From contig NMRA01000157.1 of the NCBI GenBank assembly GCA_002633005.1, positions 615,192 to 679,191 on the forward strand: a stretch of 64,000 nucleotides of DNA, given 5' to 3'. The stretch's first letter is position 1, and the number at the start of each line of letters is the position of its first letter. Below are positions 1 to 10,962 of the stretch, piece by piece. Both the position numbers and the translations under genes were made by a program. The notes under the pieces were generated by a model. That model saw only the letters and a list, made by a program, of their open reading frames with translations. It did not search any database and was not told the DNA's origin. The stretch is from Phoronis australis (taxonomy: Eukaryota; Phoronida; Phoronidae).

Positions 1-640
1 GGATCCGTCCAAAAGTCGTCATCTTCCGTTGTTAACATCATATAAATATACTTACACAATTTCGTAAAGATCCTGCGAACGGTTTAGGAGATACAGCCAT
101 AGGCGCAAAAAAACAAAACTGCCACTAGGAGGCGCCACAGTAATCGAAATCATCGGAAAATCACCATCAGCCGTCCTCTACATAGTGAGCATATACATTC
201 CAATTTTCACAATCATCCTTTGAGCGGTTTGGTTGATAGAGGGGTGGACTCGAAAACACTAAAAATGGCCACTAGGTGGCGCAAAACGATGTCGAATCCA
301 TCTGAAAACGGGAGGATAGCGTCATCTCGCTAATAGGTGCCTACATACCAAATTTCATGAAAATCCGTTCAGGATTTTTGAAGATACAAAGGTAAGCGTA
401 AAAAACTAAAATTGCCACTAGGGGGCACACCGGTAGTCGGATCCGTCCGAAAGTTGCACATGCCGTCCCATTCATGAATGGAACATATGTGCCAAATTTC
501 ATGAACGTATGTCAAAGGGTTTTGGAGATAAAGCAGCGGACGCCGGACGGACGCTACCCGGACAAACGGACGGACGAACGGACGGAGATGAGGGCATAAT
601 ACGTCCACATATAAATATGTGGGCACATAACAAGATGAAC
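1..640 (-). repeat. Dispersed module-repeat family, copy 1
   Basis: This block is built of diverged modules of roughly 120-150 bp. Each has a segment like caaatttcatgaaaatccgt, then a tract of lysine-like AAA codons, then a segment like ttgccactagggggcgcc. It ends with a short inverted repeat, CCACATAtaaaTATGTGG, at about 604-621, preceded by a run of ggac/cgga units. The same order and end palindrome recur in reverse at 38275-39190. The ORFs inside it are by-products of the repeat. Confidence 0.6.
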
Positions 641-1392
641 TACTTATTGCAATTACTAAATGCATATTTTTAGCACAATAAACCAAATCAGGATGTAAAA
701 ATATAAATCGAAGTATGTGGGATTACCCTAATTTGCACTAATTTCCATTTTCGAAAACATAGAATAAGCATTTCTTGAGATATGAAACCAAACTTACAAA
801 TATTTTTTGGCTTCTGTAATCTATATCAATGATTTTCATTTACGTGGTTCAGATTATTCCCTAAAGGTAACCAGTGAACAGGTACTTCAAGCCAACGATC
901 AATTTTGCGCAATAATGCACATTGGTGAATACAAGGTCTAACAATTAGGTTTTAAAAGTTCTAATGTATCCTGTAACTTAGCACAAAGCTTGGCATTTTT
1001 GCATATTTCAAAGGATAATTACCTCAAAATAAAGTGTAGTGTGACATACGAATAATACATTAAACTGTCAACAGGCTACAACTTTCTCAGCACTTGCTCA
1101 CAACTTTGGCAAAACAACATTCCGCCTTGCCTCCATAATTAAGTCAAACAGGTAAATAATTACTGTTAGTCTCATTGCAAAATTTAAAATTGTTACATCT
1201 ATTATTAATTTTGTGTTTGAAACCACGCGTGAAGAAGAAGCTAGACAGATAACACTTCGCCAAACTTCACAATGAAAGCTTCACAATCTAGGCCCTCAAT
1301 ACTTTCTGAAAATTAAACTTAGTTGTATGATAATAGGTTCTTTCTCATTTCTTATTATGTTTGTAATAAAGAGCAAATTGATGCTACCATAC
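641..1392. other. AT-rich intron or flank, nothing recognised
   Basis: This stretch lies 3' of the last visible cadherin-like exon, so it is probably intron. I see no exon with acceptable splice borders and no clear repeat. Confidence 0.4.
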
Positions 1393-4300
1393 CGTAGTCA
1401 TGTTCTCCAGATCCATCTCCTTCTTCACCACAAATGCACGTCTTGAAGCATCAATTTCAATGAACTGTAGAGCATATTGGTCACCCGTCAATGTCACAAT
1501 ATCACCTTCATCCCATGAGTGAACTAATTGGTCATTTGGAGATATAGTACCTATATCTGTTCCTATAACAGAATGACAAGATATACCACTTGATATGTAT
1601 GAAGGTAGAAACAAACATTGGTCGTGATTTGTCAGATACTTGCCACACGTACAAACTAGATTAACAAATATTTGTGAGAGTAACACAGTTTTACAGTTAC
1701 AAGCACAAATTTCATAGTGCGCAAATGCCCATCCAATGCAAAAAAATAGCAGCTCTCTGAAACCATAAAAACAAGCATTTATCCCCCAAACTTCATTTCT
1801 TCATTATCTGCATTGGATACCAGTCACGGCATCTCACTCAGCAAACGCATATCTCCTAGTTCTGCGGAGCACTTCAGCAATTAATTTGAACAGCTGCTCA
1901 TAACACTAAAACATGTCTGACCACATATATAGGGGGAGCTAAATTCAAGTCAAACTACCGTAAACGTTCGGGTTAACGCCCCGAGCAGTTAAATTGGCAA
2001 ACCCAAAAAATCAGGGGTGGGCGGTTAACCAGACATGGGCGCTTAAACGTGAAATTTCAAGAAATTCAGAGTGGGCGGTTAACTGAACATGGACGCTTAT
2101 TACGACAGACAACCGCCCTGGGCGGTTAATCTTACCTCATGATCAGAGTACCACATGACACACGTACTCGGAACGCGTAGAGCTTTTCAAAGAGCTTTAT
2201 CGTCAAGTCGCCAAAATGCTGCTAAAAGTGTCATAACAGCGGACGATCCCAACTGTTCTGTTGCACACAGATTAGTCAATCACAATTAAATTTACAAAAT
2301 TGGTGAGTAATAGCCCTGTGCCGTCCTGCGATCTTATTAGAGCTGTAGTGCGCAGACGACCAGTAACAATAACTTGGATTGCAACTATTCTCACGCGATA
2401 AACTCTAGAAATGCTGGCGTGAGCTTCACGTGTTGCAGAGGTCACAAAAGACATCAAATTTATGGTGCTAGCTGCTAAGTTCCGAGTCAAAGACTGTCAG
2501 AATATAGTCTGACAGTATTATTAGTTGTATTGTTTTGTTTTGTTATTCAGTTTGATTGGCATGACCCCTGAGTTAAGTACAATGATGATGCAATTGGTTT
2601 ACTACAGAATAGTATGGAACTTTCTAGTAGACTGAGTTCAGTAGTGATGATGTATTTTGTTTACTACAGTATAGTGTGGAACTTTCTAGAAGACTCTAGC
2701 ATGACAGTGATTAATGCAGTCTGGAATATTCTAGAGACTAGTATGTGTTTGTAGAATGGTTGGGTAGATTCAGGAAAGTTCTAGAATGTGCTTGAATTGA
2801 TGAAAAGTTCCAGAACAATGTATTAGTTAATAGGCTATAAATACACAAGCACGGGTTTGTGTTAGACAGATCAAGTCAGTTCAAGAGGAGATCAAGTCAG
2901 TTCATCAGAAGTTCAAAGAAAGTTAATCAGAACTACAGTTGAGTTGCAGTGAAGAGAATCAGCAGTTACAGCGATAGTCAATAGAGAGCCAGCTATAGAG
3001 ACAGCAGGTTATTGAATCGACGAGTGTAACAGTTGCTGAACGTGTCTCAGAAGTTCATCATAAGTCAAGGCTTCGCAGCATTGGCTGGAGCATAAACAGA
3101 CATTAGGTCGGACGTTTTGTTTGAGTAGGCTTGTGAACGTACGGTCGGGATTAATAAAGGATTAACTCAAACCAGTCTTCAGTCAATCGTCGCACCGAAA
3201 GCTATTAGCACCGGTCTGTAACAACCTGCGCCCACCCACACACGGGGAAAAACATGACAAAGACCAGTTTTAAAATTAATGATGTAATAAAAGTTTGAAA
3301 AACGACAGCTGAGAATCGGGGGTAAGCGGACATGAGCCAGTCGTTAATCAAAAGTTGCTGCAAAGGCATTACTCAAAAACAAGCATTTGCTTAAGATTTT
3401 ATTTTAAAATTACTAACACTATGACTGGGGATGAGTCTAGTGAGCGAGTACAGTAAAGTCCGAAGAAAAAATTACCAGTTCATACACGTAATAATGTTGC
3501 GTCGGTAAAAAACAATTCGTAGATGTAGCCCCAATTCTTTGGGTAACCGGCATCCATGGTTTGCGCGGCTTAACGACAAAATTAGTGAAGAGCTTCAACC
3601 AGCAACGCGTCCTTTCCGAGTCAGTGTTTTGCAACCAAGACTCCGCGCTCGGCATAACAAACTGCAGGTTGCATTGGCGACATGAAATTTGGAAATGCGA
3701 GCCGAGATTATAGACGTTTTGTACCTGCCACCAGGAAATTCCAACCTACGCGAGCCGTTTTTTGGGGGGGGTAATATAGATAGGCCTACCTGGCAAACAT
3801 AAAGCAACTCGAAAAACACATTTATTTTACACGCAATATGTACAGATTATCCTATTATAATATCACCTATGGCAGTATCGCACTGCAGTACTGGTCGGTC
3901 CCGCTGTTTGCACGCAATATGCCGTCACTAGACTTGGAAATGCAGTCAAGTAATTTAACAGCCTCTTTCAATATGGGTCTTGTTTTTATGTGACAAAAGA
4001 CAGCGGCTGGATTCAGCACGCGCGTACGTATGAGCCACCTGTCAATCACATATATTGTTGTCAAGGTAACATGCACTCCAGAGTGTGGGAACTTACACGT
4101 GTGTACCACTTCAGAGATCGCAAATCAAAAGAGAACAGCGACAGCCCTACGTAAAGGAGTACACCAGCGTGACTCTGTACTTTTAAGTTGTTATTACAAA
4201 AAACCCAGTGTTTTACGATATTCCTCCATTCCAATGACCCAAAATTACGATGTCAAGTCTGTTCCAATATTTCCCGGCTCGATGATCCCTTGACCCGATG

Positions 4301-7300
4301 TTCCATGCCTGTAGCTAGCTGCGTGCAGGTCATTACTACTGCCGCCAATTTTCAATCAGTTACGTCGTAGATGTCTCAGACTCGAATGGTAAGAATTTTG
4401 TTCAGGCTGAAACTGCCCAATGTAGAAACAAAATATTCGGGAAGCTAAAAGGCTAGGTGGATACGATAATTCACAGTTACACCTGTCGCAAGAAATTGTT
4501 CTATAAAGAACCACCAGCGACTTTGGCGGAATCTGCTAACGCCAACTTGTCTGAGATGCAATAAGCGAAAAAATTTGACTTGCAGCAGTTTTTTATTTCT
4601 TCAAGATGATACACAAACATCCAGTAACGTATTGCCAACCTTTGAATTCAGACATCGAGAAACAACAAATCGGTCAGCAAGGTACATTGTCCGTTCGGTC
4701 GCTACACATCCTCGATAACCTGGCAATTACACTCATCAAAATAGGGAGAATTTGACATCTTTCCTTGAGTTGTGGAAATTCCTCAAAATACGAGAGCTTC
4801 CTACCAAAAGTGAATTAGAAGGGTTGGCAAAACCACTGTCAAATTTCTGTGGCCCGATTCTTTTTTGAATAATTATATGTTTTATCTAGTTCACTGCAGA
4901 CAGAAATTCAGCGCGGCAGACCGCGTCGCTAAAACCGGAGGCATTGAAGCCAGCGGGGCTCTTAAACTTTGCGAACATGGGAAGAAAATAAAGTGACAAA
5001 ACGTTCAAGTGTTATATTTTGAAGTAAATCCATGACCAGAGACAAGAATTCGTTACTTGTATTATAATTCACATTGCCAAACCGCCGGCTCGGACACCTG
5101 TTACACTCTAGTTGTGATCATCGATCTAAAAGTCGGGGAATCGCGCGTTTGCGTAGCATTGGGCGCTAAGTCTTCAACCTTTAAACGTTGGGGATGGGCG
5201 CTTAACCGAGAGGTGGGCGCTTAACTGAAAATCTTCAAAAATCGCAGATAAGCAGTTAACCTAGCAGTGGGCAGTTAAATCGAAAATCCACCTAATGCAG
5301 GGGGTGGGCGGTTAACTGAGCATGGGCGTTAACCTGAACGTTTACGGAACTTTAGACTCCAAAGTACCCAAAGCCATGCGGTTTTTGGACTGATTTTTTT
5401 CAGTTCTGTCTTTTCTTAAGAAAAGCATCTCAGCAACTATCTGATAAAAATGTCAAAATTATGGACTTTTTAATCATTTTTAAGTTCATAAGATCCACAA
5501 AGAACATAGTAAACATCACTTACAAGAATTTCTTTTTTATCAAACAAGGATATAAAGTAAAGGTATTTTCAAGGAAGCATCAAATTTTCAATCTTGTCAC
5601 ATGGTAAAGTTAATAAAATAAAAGTCCGTGCGGTTGATGTTTTCATTGAAATTCAGGTGCCTTACCACAGGCACAAATTTACAGAGGTATCTTTGATATT
5701 GTTTGGTATCTGTGAATTTTATGTGAAATTTTTGGAATTTTTTATTATCCAAATCATTCTCTAAGTTGGGACAGTGAATTTGTTTCAAGGTTAGAGTTTA
5801 TACCATAGAAGAAAGCAATATTTGCAGTCCCAACCTCAAGAATTACAATGAACACCGAATGATCACTCACTTCGAAGTTACATGAGAGTCATGAGACACC
5901 TGAAAATGTTGCAGCAGTGACTATTTTCAACAATTTTATGAATTGCCAAAACTATTTTCTGATTATGTTTTTACAAAATGCAGTGTCCTCATATTTAAGA
6001 CATACAAAAAACAGCATAACTGACATGTCTTACTCTTCAGAGAAAAAAAAAAAAATTTCAACTCGGAATTTCAGCATTCCCAATTTTAGAGACTGTCCCG
6101 AATAATTTTCATTGTATGTTTATTCTATGAAAATGAAGATTTACAAGCAATCAAACACTTACCAACAGGTGTGTTCTCATCCACACCTAATTCTCCTAAT
6201 TTGAAGGTACACGCTGAAACCATAGAAGTGAGGACGTGAAAAGGAGACGCCAAATTCACTTAATCACATTCAACAATTAGCACAAATAACAAGACCCCAG
6301 CTCGGTCTTAGAAACAAAGAATTCGATTTCCATATCAATTTTTTACAGATTGTAACTCAACAAAATGTAATAACTCTTGACTGTAATAATTGAAATGGTT
6401 CACATACATTACAAGACACAAGTAATCAGACAAAATACCATTTCCCTGTCATGACAGCTCAAGCCTTTAGCAGCATAAATGACTAGTAGTAACCATCAAG
6501 ATGGCAAACTTCTAAATGCACAATGGTTGAGCCACCTTAGGTGGCACTGAATAGTTAGGCTGCGGCCGCGGCCAATTTGCACTCCCAAAATATACAACTC
6601 TAATGGTAAATATGGCTTCTGCCCAATCTAACGACGGGAATGCAGTCATTTTGTCTGAATACTTTTGGCTTATACTGAATAATATGCAAATATTTATGAG
6701 CGACACGATTAATGTAAATCACAATGATCAGTAACGAGTAATGTTAACGTAGATTTATTTCTTTCAGAATTTCATCAGAGATTAATTGACTGTAACGTAC
6801 AAAATTGTCACTCTGTAATTAATAATTTGACTAATTATCAGTTTTATTGTACAATCAAAACGCTTTACATTGAAACAGCGGGGACACATAAATCTTATGA
6901 AGAATGAGAGAATTTGTGGAATATGCAATACCGGTCAAATTGAAAAGAAGATTCATTTTATGTGTCAATGCCCTGTCCTTGATGTGCACAGAAAATTGCT
7001 GACGAATATAACAGATGAGAGTTGTGAGACCCCTGTAAACTAAAAAGCATGGCACTATTATTTCAAAAACAACAATGCTAAGAGCTCAAATTTTAACATT
7101 GCAAAGTTGTAATGATTCTGATTCAGTAAATGTTGATGAAACTGTTTTGTTGCATTAATGTCATAAACAATTTCTCAAATTCTTCAGCTAGGTATTATCA
7201 CAAGTAATCATGATTCACAACATTGAGGTCTCTCCATAATATTCTAACAGAAAACATTACCCCTTTCAAGTAAAATGTAAAGCTCATAGTAACAAAGGAT

Positions 7301-9151
7301 GCTCTACAGAACTCACATAAACTCATTCAGTGCCATCTCGCCTGCTATGGAGTTGGAACCTACTGTAGCCGTCCTGAATGCCAGGAGATAGAACCCTGTC
7401 TCGAGTAAGTCTACTTTTAACTTTACAAATCAGGGCACAAACTACAGTGAGAAACAACAGCTAACCATATAGCCTCTCATGTGAAAGACAAATGGTTTCG
7501 AGCCACGTTTCATTCTGAAACAATGGAGCGATTATGCTGATGTTGTATCCTTACACATTTGATACGTTGCTATGGTGATAAGACTTTATATTTTTTTGAA
7601 AACAACTGGTGACTCAGACTCAGTAGCATAGCTGTTATGCCTATGTACGTAATGTTCAGATGTATGCAAGCATTCTGAACTGACAATAAACCAGCACATA
7701 ATCCATAAACAGCATTTTTGATACATGTCCAATAATTTAACAGGTCCTAAAAATAGGGTTCCTACCAGATTATTTATAAGTTTGGTAAAAATAAATCTCA
7801 GGTAATATTGATACAGAAGGTGCATCTTGTGGACATGTACGATACTTTCAAAATCATCAACCGAGAAGTCAGTACAAATCAGAAAACTTTTGACTGCTAT
7901 AACAAAGAGATGTTTCACTAAAGAAGGCAAAGCACTGAAATGTGCCCACGGCAGTAACACAAATGGTATGCTTCTAAGGACGCTTATTAATACCACATAA
8001 TATATATATAAGGGCCACTAGAGAGTGCAGCGTATCTTAAATCCATTTAAAATAAAGCTGTTGTCTCTCTCATAGAAATTTTATTTGCAAAATTTCATTG
8101 ACATCCATCAAGAAACTCGGTTATATGGAGCCATACCCAAAATAACCCTTAATTGCCACTTTGGAGCACCACAATAGTCAAACTTGTTCCAAAACCAACG
8201 TCAGTCATACTCTCTTAAATTGGTACAAATTACAAATTTCATGAAGATCCACTTAAGGAAAACTGGCAGATGTTAAAGCACAGGCAAAAATAAATTTGTC
8301 TCTAGGGGCACCACAGTACAGTAGTTGCACCTGTTGAAAAATTTGTCAGTCTTGGTCATCTCAACAGAAACATATTTATACAATTCTCCTTCAATATTCC
8401 TCCAAGGGCTTTGACAGAGAGGTGGACAACAAAAATAGGGACAGAAATAATGAAAAATGTTCACTAGGGAAAGCAGAATGCATCCAAAAATGGGATTATG
8501 TCATCATCCCCTTAATAAAAACCTACTGGTAATTTCATGAAAATCCATCACAGAATTTGGTGAGGCAAATGCTAACAAAAGCTAAATTGACACTAAATGG
8601 TGCCAAAATAATTCAAACCAACGCAAACTAACATCAGCTCTCCCCATCTCAGTTGGAACACATCTGTGAATTTTCATGATCCATTTGAGCAATTTGGCAG
8701 TTAGAGAGGCAGACATTAAAACGCAGCTGCAAAAAGATAACGCAAAAATCCGTCTGAAAATGGGAAGATATTGTCCCATCTATTATAGAAACCTTTTACA
8801 CAGAGGCTAACATAAAAAACTAAAATTGGCACTAAGGGGCACAATAGTAGTGGAATCTGTCTAGAAACTTGCACATACCATCTCATCTATGATGAAAATG
8901 TGTCTGCAAAATTTCACAAACATCAATAACAGGGTTTGAGATATACAGGAGCACATACCAGACAAAGGGGCATGATGACATAAATGCGCCCTCACAGGCA
9001 CGCACTCACACACAAACACACATACACACATGCAAACACACACACACGCGTGCGCGAACGCACAATACTTACTCCCACTGACACTGTCGATTAAAAGTAA
9101 CAGAAAAAACAGAACTGCTAATGTTGAGTATTTGTGTCTTGTCCACGTCAT
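1393..9151 (-). CDS. Cadherin-like secreted or membrane protein, 5' coding exons (partial)
   Basis: Three exons were joined by eye: 9151-9073 (79 nt), 6213-6163 (51 nt) and 1562-1393 (170 nt). All junctions are phase 1 and continue in frame; the last exon ends in phase 0 at an ACG/gtatgg donor, so the gene continues off the left edge. The first exon encodes a signal peptide: MTWTRHKYSTLAV, then a run of F and L, ending near DSVSG. The next residues read like the start of a cadherin repeat: GVDENTPVGTDIGTIS, then LQFIEIDASRRAFVV and KKEMDLEN. This fits the cadherin pattern of x-E-N-x-P-x-G-T-x-I, a strand with a hydrophobic-x-hydrophobic-D core, and a D-x-E calcium motif. I infer an adhesion role at the cell surface. 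The frame is open upstream to an ATG at 9250, but the methionine at 9151 best places the signal peptide. Which cadherin subfamily it is cannot be told from one partial repeat. The 4.6-kb second intron holds the 1958-5347 element. Confidence 0.55.
1958..5347. mobile_element. 3.4-kb element with GGGCG-TTAAC inverted ends
   Basis: The left end begins CCGTAAACGTTCGGGTTAAC. The right end, read on the minus strand, begins CCGTAAACGTTCAGGTTAAC. Inside each end lies an array of short units of the form gggcggttaac or gggcgcttaac, spaced by 20-40 bp (1975-2135 and 5165-5340). I infer a DNA-transposon-like element inserted in the second intron of the cadherin-like gene. A solo-LTR-like block (2495-3223) sits inside it, which suggests nesting. 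No transposase could be recognised; the short ORFs between 3437 and 4370 match no family I know. No target-site duplication is obvious. Confidence 0.5.
2495..3223 (+). mobile_element. Solo-LTR-like block
   Basis: The block starts TGTCAG and ends GTAACA. It carries a TATA box (TATAAATA at 2836-2843), a transcribed-looking region and a polyadenylation signal (AATAAA at 3153-3158) in the order expected of an LTR. No gag-pol sequence or primer-binding site follows, so I read it as a solo LTR, probably of Ty3/gypsy type. A target duplication was looked for and not found. The 8-bp inverted repeat CTGTCAGA/TCTGACAG at the very start could shift the true border by a few bases. Confidence 0.45.
5348..6162. 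other. Intron of the cadherin-like gene, no feature seen
   Basis: AT-rich sequence between the element and the 51-nt exon, with no further exon or repeat recognised. Confidence 0.4.
7580..9000 (-). repeat. Dispersed module-repeat family, old diverged copy
   Basis: Segments like aaatttcatgaagatccac recur at about 8090, 8232, 8530, 8670 and 8909, each followed by a ttgccact-type segment. This is the same modular design as 1-640, but more decayed. The part at 7900-7990 matches, in reverse, the gtgggcacatttcaaggctc segment found at 37370 and 39160. It lies in the first intron of the cadherin-like gene. The 136-aa ORF at 7996-7586 falls within this repeat and is not credible as a gene. Confidence 0.5.
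9000..9062. repeat. Imperfect CA-rich microsatellite
   Basis: A run of imperfect (CA)n and (CACG)n lies directly beside the donor of the first coding exon of the cadherin-like gene. Its position could affect splicing, but nothing here shows that it does. Confidence 0.7.
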
Positions 9152-9199
9152 TTGGTGACAGCATTTCCCCATAGAATGTGGTGCGTTAAACTTTGCCAT

Positions 9200-9263
9200 T
9201 GACGTCATAATACTAGTAAGATGTGAAGGCAGGGTGTTGAACATCACCATTACACTGACGTCA
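9200..9263. promoter_or_regulatory. Two perfect CRE palindromes near the start of the cadherin-like gene
   Basis: TGACGTCA occurs at 9200-9207 and again at 9256-9263, just 5' of the chosen start codon at 9151 on the minus strand. TGACGTCA is the full consensus site for CREB/ATF factors. The outer copy overlaps a possible splice acceptor (minus-strand tgtgacgtcag at about 9255), so this could instead be the border of a coding or leader exon. The inner copy would then lie in the 5' UTR. A regulatory role is inference. Confidence 0.35.
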
Positions 9264-10261
9264 CAGCAAGCCTCGAGACCACGGAAGAGAGTTCAACATT
9301 CATTATAGTGTAAATCCATTCTGAAAAATATAACATGAAGACTTGTAAATACTATCATAAAGTACTATAAAGGTCTTGGGACATATTCTGAGAAACTTTG
9401 AGGCCCTGAACGATATTCATCGTTTTGACTAGCAATGGACACAACACTGGACTTGATACCTATCTTCCACTCTATCAAAAACTCTATGAACAAAATTAAA
9501 AGCTGTGCTTCATTTCTGAAAAACGCTCACAAAACTCTTTTATTTCCACCAAAAAAGGAATACCCAGGCTCAGACAAAAGTGTCAAAAACGCAACTTTGT
9601 CATATCAAAACCACTAATTCCCACCCGACCCTCGAAAAAAAGCTAGCACCCGAGTCTAAATTCAAAATTTCTACATATTCCAAAAATGCAGTCCAAAAGG
9701 ACTGTCACCTAATCAGATTTTTTGCAATGCAAAAATGCGATACCACTATAGGAAGCCGTCATTTTCAAAAATGAAGCCTACAGCCTATCTAGTGGACTCA
9801 CATTTTCAGGAACATGAACCTAATCGCAAAGCATACCTCAAAACTGCCAGGGAAGCTGCCCCATCCCAAACATCTAGTTAGTGTAAATCACTGGCAGCTA
9901 GTCTATTTGTACAGTGCCACCTTACAACTGCAAGGACTGCAACTGAAATTTATGAACCCCTGTAATCTCACACAGCCATCTTTCTCAATTGGAATTTGAG
10001 GTACAAAACATGTCAGCATACAATAATATTGAAATCAAAATGAAGTAGATAAATCAACAGTAAATTCCCACAAGCAAGATCAGTTAGTATCTGAGACTTG
10101 TTCTTAATGGCTAATTTCCGTAAAAGAAATACTCATGGCAAAACGTCAGACTTGGGAATATAAAGCGATAGAACTACCGGACATATATGGCACAAAAAAT
10201 AAAAAACTTGGGTGTGGACTAGGGATAGCCAACCACTTTTGCATCGTTTCAGGTTTAAAAC

Positions 10262-10501
10262 ATTATTAGTTGTTGGATGGTACAGACTTTATGAAGTTAT
10301 TAGCTTGGATGGTGCAGACTTTATGAAGTTACTAGCTTGGATGGTGCAGACTTTATGAAGTTACTAGCTTGGATGGTGCAGACTTTGAGCTTGGATGGTG
10401 CAGACTTTATGNTTTATGAAGTTACTAGCTTGGATGGTGCAGACTTGATGAAGTTACTATAGCTTGGATGGTACAGACTTTATGAAGTTACTAGCTTGGA
10501 T
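10262..10501. repeat. 32-bp minisatellite, about 7 copies
   Basis: The unit reads agcttggatggtgcagactt followed by tatgaagttact. The copies are near identical, with one shortened unit around 10382. An N at 10412 falls inside the array, so copy number is probably wrong in this assembly. Confidence 0.85.
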
Positions 10502-10796
10502 ATTTACAGCCCAGACAATTTCCCGCCATCTGTTTTTACAACGATTCTTTATGAACACCTGTTGATTAAGCAAAAATTGATGCTAATATTTGCCTTCGAT
10601 GAAAATTCTAGAACAATCCTAGAGTAAACTAAAACTCAGTTAAGGTGGGATTTAACCACTGCTTGATGTAAAGTGAAAGAGGAATGACTGGGATACAAAC
10701 ATAAGGAACTCTTTATGTGTTTTGATGCACTGATTTCCGTGGATGACAAGAACAGTTGAGTTAACTCCTTTGTGTCAAGAATGCAGCGCTACCTGG

Positions 10797-10962
10797 TCAT
10801 GCCATGGGTACAGCAGTGCAAAGCCATCCTGTGAGTAGCAACAAATGTTCTCAAGGATGGCGTGTTCTTGGTATTTCCCCGTATATGCTTTGTCACCATG
10901 TATTCCAAGTGCCTGTTTGAGACACCAAACGATGCAAGTTGCTGCCACTGGAGTGACTCAAC
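10797..10962 (-). other. Protein-like segment, unassigned
   Basis: On the minus strand about 55 codons are open, with a balanced composition: TPVAATCIVWCLKQALGI, then HGDKAYTGKYQEHAIL, then FALLYPWHDQ. The segment ends at a possible CCAG/gtagcg donor near 10793. A stop codon lies immediately upstream of its start, so it would need a splice acceptor at a weak site. I do not recognise the family. It could be an orphan exon, a decayed transposon ORF or chance. Confidence 0.2.

Noticed and set aside
7331-7404. Plus-strand exon-like segment with cysteine-rich CHLACYGVGTYCSRPECQ and a perfect gtaagt donor
   Set aside because: It lies inside an intron of the minus-strand cadherin-like gene, the reverse strand is equally open (TGFYLLAFRTATVGSNS), and no partner exon was found on either strand.
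8861-9250. 129-codon ORF taken whole as a protein
   Set aside because: Only its middle (signal peptide up to 9073) is coding in the model; the rest runs through a donor site into a CA microsatellite.
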